A stretch of DNA of 44,975 nucleotides from Chitinophagaceae bacterium. GTDB taxonomy: Bacteria > Bacteroidota > Bacteroidia > Chitinophagales > Chitinophagaceae. Below, one piece after another: positions 28,369 to 36,168 of the stretch. The DNA is taken from NCBI GenBank assembly GCA_016786885.1, contig JAEUVO010000032.1, positions 1-44,975 of the forward strand. Direction: 5' to 3'. Made by a program: the position numbers and the translations under genes. Numbering within the stretch: the stretch's first letter is position 1; every line of letters starts with the position of its first letter. The notes below the pieces were generated by a model that ran no database searches, was not told the origin of the DNA, and was given only the letters and a program-made list of their open reading frames with translations.

Positions 28369-29199
28369 CTATTTACCCGTCTTCTGAAATACAAACTCAT
28401 TACATCCCAGGGTCTGTGTTGTTTTCAGCTTTTGCAGTGTATATCCTCGTTCCTTGAAAAATTCAAAGATTGCATCAGGCGTAGCTACTTCAAATGGCAA
28501 ACCGCCCAGCCAGTCTAACCAGTCATAAAACATTGACATACCCCGCTGAGATTTGTAATCATAATATCTTCTGAAAGGGTTTTTGAATTTTAATATATCA
28601 GAGAAAAATGAACGAAAGAAAAAGAAAGGGAAATATATCGATACAATGAAATACCTGCCTAAAATTCCCGAATTATATATTTTCTTAATCCTTCTCCACC
28701 GTACAGAGTTTTTTCCCTCATCATTATAAATAGCAATGAACAGTTTACCATCATTCTTTACCAAAAAATCAATATTTCGCATTGCACCCTCCATATCACC
28801 GGTATGATGCAGTACTCCCCATGAATAGACTATATCAAACTGACCCAAAGAGGAAACATATTGTTTATCCAGGATAGACCCTTTCTCAATCTTCCAGTTT
28901 CCACCAGAAAAAAACTTTTCCCTTAACAATTGAGCACATTTAACAGAGTCAGGATCGAAGTCAAAGGAAAATACAAATGCCCCCATTCGCATTGCCGCCA
29001 GGCTAAATAAACCGCTTCCACAACCAACATCCAGAAAATGTTTGCCGGTCATGTCGTTACATTCCAGCATTTCCATCAACGATTTTTCTGCGTTATGAAT
29101 TTTTTCTTCAGATATGGTACCAAGATACCCTTCCCAATTCTTACCGAACTGAAAACGATTCCCTTTTTTTACCTGGTTTTCAAATGGTATCTCCATCAT
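28369..29199 (-). CDS. Class I SAM-dependent methyltransferase
   Basis: This 276-residue protein has motif I FLDVGCGSGLFSLAA at about residues 55-69, an acidic FDFDPDS at the end of strand 2, and FDIVYSWGVLHHTGDM (motif IV region). It transfers a methyl group from S-adenosylmethionine. In a polysaccharide locus it may methylate a sugar or the chain end, which can control chain length in Wzx/Wzy and ABC systems. A tandem ATG-ATG start is present. It lies 22 bases downstream of a glycosyltransferase gene. Confidence 0.88.
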   Translation of the reverse strand: MMEIPFENQVKKGNRFQFGKNWEGYLGTISEEKIHNAEKSLMEMLECNDMTGKHFLDVGCGSGLFSLAAMRMGAFVFSFDFDPDSVKCAQLLREKFFSGGNWKIEKGSILDKQYVSSLGQFDIVYSWGVLHHTGDMEGAMRNIDFLVKNDGKLFIAIYNDEGKNSVRWRRIKKIYNSGILGRYFIVSIYFPFFFFRSFFSDILKFKNPFRRYYDYKSQRGMSMFYDWLDWLGGLPFEVATPDAIFEFFKERGYTLQKLKTTQTLGCNEFVFQKTGK

Positions 29200-29221
29200 G
29201 CTTTGAGGTTAAACATTAAAA

Positions 29222-30397
29222 TTATTTCCTTAATGACTGGATAAACCCGATAATCCGCTTTGCCTGGTGGCTATAATTAAAAGCTTCTGCCGTCAGAAGT
29301 TTTCCTTTTCTTCCAACTTCCTTTGCCTGTTCATAATTAGCAAAGATGTATTCCAGCTTATTTACCAGCTCAGCTACATTTCCGGGTTCAATTAAAAAAG
29401 AATTCTCTCCGTCCTTTAAATAATCTGACACTTCTCCAACATTGACAGAAATTACTGGCTTACCTGTGGCAAGAAATTCGGCCAGTTTGGAAGGGTAAGA
29501 AGCATCCGACTCCATATCTTTTGCTCTTACCATAACTAATACATCTGCGTTGGAGATATACTGAACAATCTGATTCCTGGTAAGATATTGAATTATTTTA
29601 ACTTTCTCGTTAATTTGAAGTTCTTCAATAAGCTTTCTTATCTTAAGAAGTTCCTGTTCGGTACAAAATCCTCCCAATGCCAGCAACACATCCGGGTGAT
29701 GCTTACTGAAAACGGAGAACGCATTAATAAGCAGGTCAACATTATCTCTGCGGAAAGTAAGGCTTCCAAAATATCCGATATAAAGGCCCTCAATGGGTTT
29801 TTGATATCTATTACTGAAACGTCCGGGATCGACGGTACTCGGAACAAGAAATAATTTCTCTGGTTTAATTGACCGCTTTGTATGAAAATCTATCAAGTAT
29901 CTCGAAATACACAATATCCCATCCGATAGCCAGCTGTCAATGTAAAATTTCAAATTACCCCGCCGACGGTCAAAAAAGTTATTCTTAACATACCTTAACG
30001 GATGTTCATTACACTCAGTAATAATAATTGTCCGGAATATTCTTGATAATATCCATGCAAAAATCTGGGTCAGCAAAGTATCACTCCACCTGTTAATTGC
30101 TATTATTTTGCTATCCTTGTTTATTTTTTTGAATACAGAATAGGTGTTGCTGTATTTCTTAAGCTTTTGGTATCGCCGTACAAAGAAATTCTTACTCCGT
30201 ACTTTTTGCCCGAATGGGTTATAGTAATACATGCCATCAACAGTTCCATTGGGCTCATCAATATAATCATTATTAAAGCATATCACATGAACATCAATAC
30301 CGTTCTCAATAAATCCCTTTGCATAAGTATATACTCTGTTAGTAGCTGCCTTACCATCGGGAAACGAAAACAAATCACCAAAAATAACTATACTCAT
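29222..30397 (-). CDS. GT4 glycosyltransferase
   Basis: This 391-residue protein opens with MSIVIFGDLFSFPDGKAATNRVYTYA, an acceptor-domain start common in GT4 enzymes of exopolysaccharide loci. LYIGYFGSLTFRRDNVD begins the donor half, and YPSKLAEFLATGKPVISV is the donor-site motif of the subtype that uses SKL-AE in place of EG-x6-E. It lies 6 bases after the acyltransferase gene, indicating operon structure. Confidence 0.9.
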   Translation of the reverse strand: MSIVIFGDLFSFPDGKAATNRVYTYAKGFIENGIDVHVICFNNDYIDEPNGTVDGMYYYNPFGQKVRSKNFFVRRYQKLKKYSNTYSVFKKINKDSKIIAINRWSDTLLTQIFAWILSRIFRTIIITECNEHPLRYVKNNFFDRRRGNLKFYIDSWLSDGILCISRYLIDFHTKRSIKPEKLFLVPSTVDPGRFSNRYQKPIEGLYIGYFGSLTFRRDNVDLLINAFSVFSKHHPDVLLALGGFCTEQELLKIRKLIEELQINEKVKIIQYLTRNQIVQYISNADVLVMVRAKDMESDASYPSKLAEFLATGKPVISVNVGEVSDYLKDGENSFLIEPGNVAELVNKLEYIFANYEQAKEVGRKGKLLTAEAFNYSHQAKRIIGFIQSLRK

Positions 30398-30403
30398 CTG
30401 GCA

Positions 30404-31024
30404 CTACTTTACTTTTAAAACTTTACAAGGATTTCCCCCGGCAACAACATTAGCAGGTATACTTCTGAGCACAAGACTATTGGCTCCTATTATTGTATTT
30501 TCTCCGATTTCCACCCCCTTTAAAATAACTGAGTTTAAACCTATCCAGGCATTGTCATGGATAATGACAGATTCGGGTTCTGTGTTACTAATGTCGGGAT
30601 GCCAATCAAAATCAGTAATGACAACATTTGCGCCGCATAATACATTATTACCAATTCGTATTTCTTTGGCTGCGCCTATTGTAACACCACTGAAACCACA
30701 ATTGTCGCCTATAGAAATAATGGCCTCCTTTTCATGTGTTGAAAGAATGCATTTTCTGTTTACACCAATTAAATTAGAGGTTTGATCAGAGCGAAATGTA
30801 CATTTTCGTCCTATCTCTACTTTTGAAAAGGGAAATCTTCTTACATGCAGTAGTCCAAAAAATTCAGAATCTTTCCCAACTTTTACTCCCCTGAAGAAAA
30901 GGATTACTCTTGTAAAAAAACCAGAAAAGAATCGGAAAATGCTCATCCGGAAACCATCAATCTTTAATACCCACCAGTTGCCCTTATCTTCCCACAACCG
31001 GCTTAGTTTTAATAACTTACTCAT
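30404..31024 (-). CDS. Left-handed beta-helix acyltransferase (WcaF/maa-like)
   Basis: This 206-residue protein is built on hexapeptide repeats. The first are IGVNRKC and IGDNCGF; later come VTIGAAKEIRIGNNVLCGANVVITD and GENTIIGANSLVLRSIPANVVAGGNPCKVLKVK, the classic end of O-acetyltransferases. A catalytic-type His lies in TDFDWHPD. It probably acetylates a sugar hydroxyl of the repeat unit using acetyl-CoA. It is upstream of, and close to, a GT4 gene, and 102 bases downstream of the Wzy-like gene. Confidence 0.92.
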   Translation of the reverse strand: MSKLLKLSRLWEDKGNWWVLKIDGFRMSIFRFFSGFFTRVILFFRGVKVGKDSEFFGLLHVRRFPFSKVEIGRKCTFRSDQTSNLIGVNRKCILSTHEKEAIISIGDNCGFSGVTIGAAKEIRIGNNVLCGANVVITDFDWHPDISNTEPESVIIHDNAWIGLNSVILKGVEIGENTIIGANSLVLRSIPANVVAGGNPCKVLKVK

Positions 31025-31126
31025 AAAATCAGCTTACTGTCGTCCTTAACAACGGAAAAATAATATAATTAATATATATATCAAATGATTTTTACTTTAT
31101 AATCTGCTTACTATGTTAAGTAAAAA

Positions 31127-32365
31127 TTATTGCTCTGCTTCAGCCTCAAGAAGTTGTTCCTCAGGATAATTTTTGGCGTAGTAACTCAGATACAAAATAC
31201 CCAGAAGAATTCCCATATCACCCAACTCCATATAGACTAGTGTGAGATTGGCAAGGCAAAATGATACTATTCCAAAAAAAACCGCCCAGAATTTATATTT
31301 ACGGCCAGCCATCCAGCCCCGGTACAGCAAATAATAAATTGCAGAGAAAAATAAAAAACATCCCAAAAAACCATAGAAATACAAGTAAGATAAAAAACCC
31401 ACATGAATAATAGGAATGCCCTCCCCAAGCAGTTGTTTTACATCATCCCTGGTTTCGGGCCCGACACCGAGTATCGGGTTCTCAGGGAATTTTTGCATAA
31501 AGACCTCATATGAAATAATTCTTGCTTTGGCCGAAACCATATCTCCATCCTTCTCCAGTATTCTCTCTGATATTACCTCGTCAATATTATAACCGAATTC
31601 TTTGGCGATATTAAGCATAATAAAAACTCCTATCAGGGCTAAAAAACCTAACGAAATAAGGTTCATAAAAAACGACCGCCGGGAAAAGAATAACTGCATA
31701 AAAACGACAACGGTCGACACCATTGCATATCTTGACTTTGTGAGAAACGATACAGTAACCGCACATATAAGAATGATGAAAAGCAGGCTTTGCTTACTTC
31801 CGTATCGTTCTATTAAAATCCCGCATAATATTGGAAAGCTTATACCTACCGTACTTGCATTTATCCAGCTATATATTGAATAAATTCTCTTTTCTTCCAG
31901 GAAACTTAAATCGATCCCTTCAACCAATATATGTGTATTGTAAAATATCTGGGAATCCTTTGTTTGAATCAAGCTGACTATAAATGACATGCCCACGATG
32001 AAGAAAATACATTTACTCATTTTAGAAATATATTCCTTATCATAATCTGTATTTTCAATTATTATCATAAACGCAAGTGCCAGAATCTTATAATCTGACA
32101 ACAGAAAATACGCAATATTCATTTCCTTCGGCACCAGGTTATTGGCAATAGTAGAGCCAATATGATAGGCTGTAAAAAGAGCAAAAAAAGTAAGGTATTT
32201 AGGGAATTTTTTTGTTCCCCTGGTTAAGAGGTAAATAGCATATGGTAATACAAAAACACTATAAACCATAGTAATTCCCTTATCAGTCACAAAATAGGAT
32301 AGCCATGCCAGGAACGGGTAAAACGGCAGCAGCACCAGCAATAAATTTTGTGAGGTCTTGTTCAT
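31127..32365 (-). CDS. Wzy-like polysaccharide polymerase / O-antigen ligase family protein
   Basis: This 412-residue integral membrane protein has about 10-12 hydrophobic segments. The largest periplasmic loop contains ENPILGVGPETRDD and, further on, IPIIHVGFLSYLYFYGFLG. This matches the Wzy/WaaL (O-antigen ligase superfamily) signature with its conserved His. As the only such gene in the locus, it most likely polymerises the undecaprenyl-linked repeat units in the periplasm. It could alternatively be a ligase. The C-terminus is short and acidic. Confidence 0.88.
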   Translation of the reverse strand: MNKTSQNLLLVLLPFYPFLAWLSYFVTDKGITMVYSVFVLPYAIYLLTRGTKKFPKYLTFFALFTAYHIGSTIANNLVPKEMNIAYFLLSDYKILALAFMIIIENTDYDKEYISKMSKCIFFIVGMSFIVSLIQTKDSQIFYNTHILVEGIDLSFLEEKRIYSIYSWINASTVGISFPILCGILIERYGSKQSLLFIILICAVTVSFLTKSRYAMVSTVVVFMQLFFSRRSFFMNLISLGFLALIGVFIMLNIAKEFGYNIDEVISERILEKDGDMVSAKARIISYEVFMQKFPENPILGVGPETRDDVKQLLGEGIPIIHVGFLSYLYFYGFLGCFLFFSAIYYLLYRGWMAGRKYKFWAVFFGIVSFCLANLTLVYMELGDMGILLGILYLSYYAKNYPEEQLLEAEAEQ

Positions 32366-32408
32366 TTAGCGTTCATCTTAAGTAAAGAGGGTGGAAACTA
32401 TTACTATT

Positions 32409-33683
32409 CTATTGTTTTTTCTCTGTAACGGTTCCTTTTAGTATGGTTGAATAAATACTTGTCAAATCTGAATTAATTGTGTCTGCATTATGTCTGCTCA
32501 TTGCCCTTAATCTTGCATTCATGCCCAGCTTTGAGGCATATACCGGATCGTTAACCAGGTCCAGCATGGCACCAGCCATTGCATATGGGTCACCATCCTG
32601 TATCAAAAGTCCTTCTTCTCTGTCCTTAAGCAAAGAGCCAGTTCCCCCGGTAAAAGTGGCGACTACCGGCATACCTAAAAGCATTGCCTCACATACACTA
32701 TTAGGGCTATTATCAATATGAGACGGATGAATAAAAATATCTGCGTTAAGTTCAATGTCCATCAATTCCCTCATGCCTAGTCTGCCACTGAGAATAATAT
32801 TATAATCCCCAAATTTCTTACGGATTTTTTGCTCGAAAATTTTGACAATTATATCATCCGCAGCGATGCCTGCTACATACCATTTAAAATCAAACTTTTT
32901 TATCGTTTTAAGCAAAACAGCACATTCCAGTATCGTTTCTAATCCTTTATAAATATTTGACTGAATAGTAGAAACAAATATCTTTTCTTCGGCAGTATTC
33001 TTATTCCATTGCTCAGTGTAAAATCTTGCCCTCAATGCTTCGCTGCAATAAAAGTATTTTGAATCAGGCGACAAAACCGAACTCATCCTTCTGTCCCAAT
33101 CCGTACGCCCCATGAAATATTTACACCCGGAAAATATCTTTTGCTCTCTGTGCGATGCCTTCCTGAATCGCCAATATGTATGCAGTAAACTATTTGCCTT
33201 AATCAAACTCTTTATGCCGGAGTTTTTTATCAGGTCCCATTTATTAATTTGAGCAGCAAACCATTTTTTTTCATACACGGTCAAAATGCCCTGGAGATGA
33301 ATAACTACAGGAATTTCTGTTCGCTTACAAATGAGACCAAATGAATCTTCCGTTCCAAAAATATTTATAATATCAGGTTGGAAATCCTCAATCACATCGA
33401 GGCAATACTTAACCATTTCTTCATCATCCATCACACTGTAGTGCCTGTCAATAAATTCCCGGGCTTTGCTTTTTCTTTTCTGGGGAATAGCATAATAAGT
33501 GGTTCTATCGCCATCGATTTTTTGCAACTTCTCATCCCCCTGCCTGAAGGCGATGGCCAGTTTAATATCTTCGTTCTGAACTATCCGGGCCTCCAATGAT
33601 TCGATCCAGCCGCCTCCTATCACAGGAAGATTAAAGTGAGCAGCTGCCAGGGAAGGAGTATTAGTAAACCACAATACTTTCAT
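32409..33683 (-). CDS. GT4 glycosyltransferase
   Basis: This 424-residue protein begins MKVLWFTNTPSLAAAHFN, with GGGWIESLE as the acceptor loop. The donor half holds IFVSTIQSNIYKGLETIL and HIDNSPNSVCEAMLLGMPVVAT, the E-x7-E-type motif with Asp-Asn in place of the first Glu. This resembles GT4 enzymes near wzx in many Bacteroidota loci. It lies 43 bases downstream of no obvious terminator and is followed by the wzy-like gene. Confidence 0.9.
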   Translation of the reverse strand: MKVLWFTNTPSLAAAHFNLPVIGGGWIESLEARIVQNEDIKLAIAFRQGDEKLQKIDGDRTTYYAIPQKRKSKAREFIDRHYSVMDDEEMVKYCLDVIEDFQPDIINIFGTEDSFGLICKRTEIPVVIHLQGILTVYEKKWFAAQINKWDLIKNSGIKSLIKANSLLHTYWRFRKASHREQKIFSGCKYFMGRTDWDRRMSSVLSPDSKYFYCSEALRARFYTEQWNKNTAEEKIFVSTIQSNIYKGLETILECAVLLKTIKKFDFKWYVAGIAADDIIVKIFEQKIRKKFGDYNIILSGRLGMRELMDIELNADIFIHPSHIDNSPNSVCEAMLLGMPVVATFTGGTGSLLKDREEGLLIQDGDPYAMAGAMLDLVNDPVYASKLGMNARLRAMSRHNADTINSDLTSIYSTILKGTVTEKKQ

Positions 33684-33810
33684 GTTTTCACTTATTTAAA
33701 ATACCGGATCATACATCAGCGTTCAAAGCAGGTCAACATATTTTTGCTCATTCGCTAATTTAACTATTACAGCCACAAGGTCTAAAATCTGGTTTATTAA
33801 AACAACCTTT

Positions 33811-35187
33811 TTATTTATTCCAGATGCCTTTTGCTGTTTTATTTAAAATCTTTTTAAACTGGATGGGGGCCAAAATAGGGCCAAATGACATACATATTGT
33901 AGTTGCAAGAATAACTCCCGAAGGTCCTAATTGAAAAGTTTTGGCAAATAAAACACACAACGGGATATTAAGAATTCCTGCACCGATAGCAAAATAAAGT
34001 TGCAGCCTCACCTTCCCGATCCCGTTTAAGAAGATCACAAAAATACTTCCCCATGTTACAGCCACAACGTAAATAAACATACAAAATGACATGAAGAAAG
34101 GTATCGTGAGTTTATTACCAATCCAGAATCTATAGAAAAAGGGAGATATTGCCAGCAAGACAATACTTCCAAGAACCAGGAGCATCCATGCTTTTTGCAA
34201 TTTCCGGATTGTCCCATTTATCCAATCATAATCTTCTTTCACATAGGCCTCTGTATAAGCACTCCAGAGAGGTGCAGTAAGAATATTAAAAACCATGGTA
34301 ATCATTCCAAAATACTTGAAAGCGATATTATAAGGCCCAACTTCTTCCGGGCCGAATAACTGTGTAATAATTACATTGTCTGTTGCAAAGATTACAATCC
34401 ATACTATTTGGATCAGGAAAAACTGTACTCCAAGGTTTAATAAATCCTTCGCATATTTAAACCGTATGAATTTAAAATTCGGTGAATATTGTTTATACCT
34501 TGTACTATAGAGAACCACACTTACAATCAGGTAGACAATGATAGACGTTCCGCTAACGGCAAGGCCAAAAAACCATAGTGATCCTGCTGTTACTTTTGTC
34601 AATACATAAATGATAGAAAGAGATAGTATACTGCTGATCAACCGGAATAAATCATTAATTGCAGGTCGTTGATCTGCAGATAGTATTATACCCACCAGGT
34701 CCAATACAAATTGTAAACAAAAAAAAGAGAAAACAAGTAATACCAATGGCGCCAATTCATTGTTCAACACCTGTTGAGAATTAAATACCAGCGACCAATT
34801 GATAAAAGGGTTTACCAGTGCAAATAACACACATACTCCGGCCATTATGATACCCAATACTGCGTAGGTGGTACTCACATAAATTCTGGCCAATTTATAT
34901 TTCCCCCGGGCTACGGCTTCAGCAAAACGATTCCTTAATCCGTGCCCCAGCCCAATGTCAAAAAAAGTAAACCATCCAATAAAAGAACTAAGCGTAAGCC
35001 AAATCCCGTATTTGGTGCTATCAAGATAATCAAGTGTCAATGGCACCATTAAAAGGCTGACCAGGATACTTAATCCCTTTACTATCACAGCGAGAATTAT
35101 ATTCTTTTTTGTCCGAACACTCCTGGAATGCCCTTTATTAATAAGATTATTAATGTATGATGTGTATTTCGCTACGCTTTTAATCAT
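33811..35187 (-). CDS. Wzx-like polysaccharide flippase
   Basis: This 458-residue protein has about 12-14 transmembrane helices and the MATE-like Wzx/RfbX pattern. KNIILAVIVKGLSILVSLLMVPLTLDYLDSTKYGIWLTLSS comes near the N-terminus, and the loop GLGHGLRNRFAEA at about 75-90 is typical. It flips the undecaprenyl-linked repeat unit across the inner membrane. It is the first gene beyond the hairpins that follow upxY, so its expression should depend on transcription reading through them. Confidence 0.93.
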   Translation of the reverse strand: MIKSVAKYTSYINNLINKGHSRSVRTKKNIILAVIVKGLSILVSLLMVPLTLDYLDSTKYGIWLTLSSFIGWFTFFDIGLGHGLRNRFAEAVARGKYKLARIYVSTTYAVLGIIMAGVCVLFALVNPFINWSLVFNSQQVLNNELAPLVLLVFSFFCLQFVLDLVGIILSADQRPAINDLFRLISSILSLSIIYVLTKVTAGSLWFFGLAVSGTSIIVYLIVSVVLYSTRYKQYSPNFKFIRFKYAKDLLNLGVQFFLIQIVWIVIFATDNVIITQLFGPEEVGPYNIAFKYFGMITMVFNILTAPLWSAYTEAYVKEDYDWINGTIRKLQKAWMLLVLGSIVLLAISPFFYRFWIGNKLTIPFFMSFCMFIYVVAVTWGSIFVIFLNGIGKVRLQLYFAIGAGILNIPLCVLFAKTFQLGPSGVILATTICMSFGPILAPIQFKKILNKTAKGIWNK

Positions 35188-35240
35188 TTCCGATCTGTGC
35201 TTGTTTTCTGGGTGTTAATTTAACCTGTTGGGATACCCCT

Positions 35241-35284
35241 AAAATAAAAAATAATTCCTGTTGTATTAAAATCAACAGGAATTA
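35241..35284 (-). terminator. Second terminator-like hairpin between upxY and wzx
   Basis: A perfect 12-bp inverted repeat (35252-35263 with 35273-35284) closes a 9-base A/T loop. On the minus strand it is followed by TTTTTATTTT (35250-35241). That is the form of an intrinsic terminator for transcripts coming from upxY. It sits about 65 bases before the wzx start codon. Confidence 0.7.
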
Positions 35285-35324
35285 ATAAATACTGTTTATT
35301 TCTCTATAAATCTTCCGTTTGTAT

Positions 35325-35372
35325 AAAAAATTTATTCCGGGTGTGTATAACACTGCCCAAAAGTGGAATAAA
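35325..35372 (-). terminator. First terminator-like hairpin right after upxY
   Basis: The minus-strand RNA can form an 8-bp stem (35331-35338 with 35365-35372) with further GGG/CCC and GUG/CAC pairs inside. Six U residues (35330-35325) follow at once. It begins 9 bases after the upxY stop codon. It is less regular than the second hairpin because of an internal loop. Confidence 0.55.
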
Positions 35373-35380
35373 AACCGGCT

Positions 35381-35938
35381 CTATTTGGCCACTGATAACT
35401 GCTGATAATGATGTAGTTCCGGTTGTTGAATGGTAGCTCGTGACAATACCTCAACGTTAATGGTTTCAACTTCTGCATACATCAAATACCCAAGAGATGG
35501 CAGTGATAATTTAATAGTTCTGTTTTTAACGGTCATCACATGTCCTTCATGGGCCATTAATGGGCCGCTGATTATTTTCACTTTGTCAGCAACACTTATA
35601 GGTGTTTTCTGAAGAGATACATTATTATGCTCATTAAGAAAAAGCTTAATAGCATCAATTTCTCTCTCAGGAATTATTGCTGGCTTACATAACCAGTAAA
35701 CTATATTGATTACTCCATCCGTTTTTCTAAGTGATTGCAGCTCCTGCTCTGTGGCTTTTACAAATACATATCCTGTAAATAAAGGCTCATTGATAACTTT
35801 CTTGCGGTCACTCCACTGTCTAACTACTTTGTTCAGCGGGCAATAATTTTCAATGTCTTTGCGAACAAGACTTTCTGAGACTTTCTTTTCCCATCTGGGA
35901 CGGGTGTAAACTGCGAACCAATTTTTGTTTTCAATCAT
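35381..35938 (-). CDS. UpxY-type transcription antiterminator (NusG paralogue)
   Basis: The protein has 185 residues from the ATG at 35938, where the NusG domain begins (NKNWFAVYTRPRWEKKVSESL). ATGs at 36022, 35998 and 35983 in the same frame would add 15-28 non-conserved residues. The NGN domain carries PLFTGYVFVKAT and an RKTDGVINIVYWLCKPAII stretch. A KOW-like segment follows (KVKIISGPLMAHEGHVMTVKNRTIKLSLPSLGYLMYAEV). In Bacteroides, UpxY proteins prevent early termination in the leader of their own capsule operon. Here the gene sits third, behind wza and wzc, with two terminator-like hairpins directly downstream, a good fit for that role. Confidence 0.9.
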   Translation of the reverse strand: MIENKNWFAVYTRPRWEKKVSESLVRKDIENYCPLNKVVRQWSDRKKVINEPLFTGYVFVKATEQELQSLRKTDGVINIVYWLCKPAIIPEREIDAIKLFLNEHNNVSLQKTPISVADKVKIISGPLMAHEGHVMTVKNRTIKLSLPSLGYLMYAEVETINVEVLSRATIQQPELHHYQQLSVAK

Positions 35939-36168
35939 AAAACCAGGTTTAACTATTACGGTCTTTAAATGAGCAGAAATCATTTTTCTGCTGGTCATTT
36001 CACAGTATTGAAGACTACTCATTTACCTCAACTGGTTTTTACAAGGGTACGGCTTCGCCTATATCAGTCACATTGGGTACCGAATAGGAGGGTTTAAAAT
36101 AATACCTCTCAACCGTTAAATTCCATTCTACCTCATAGCCTATCTACTGTGAACAATGCCTATATTTC

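Noticed and set aside
35939..36168. Search for a JUMPstart/ops-type RfaH element before upxY
   Set aside because: No match was seen; UpxY systems are not expected to use the enterobacterial ops sequence.
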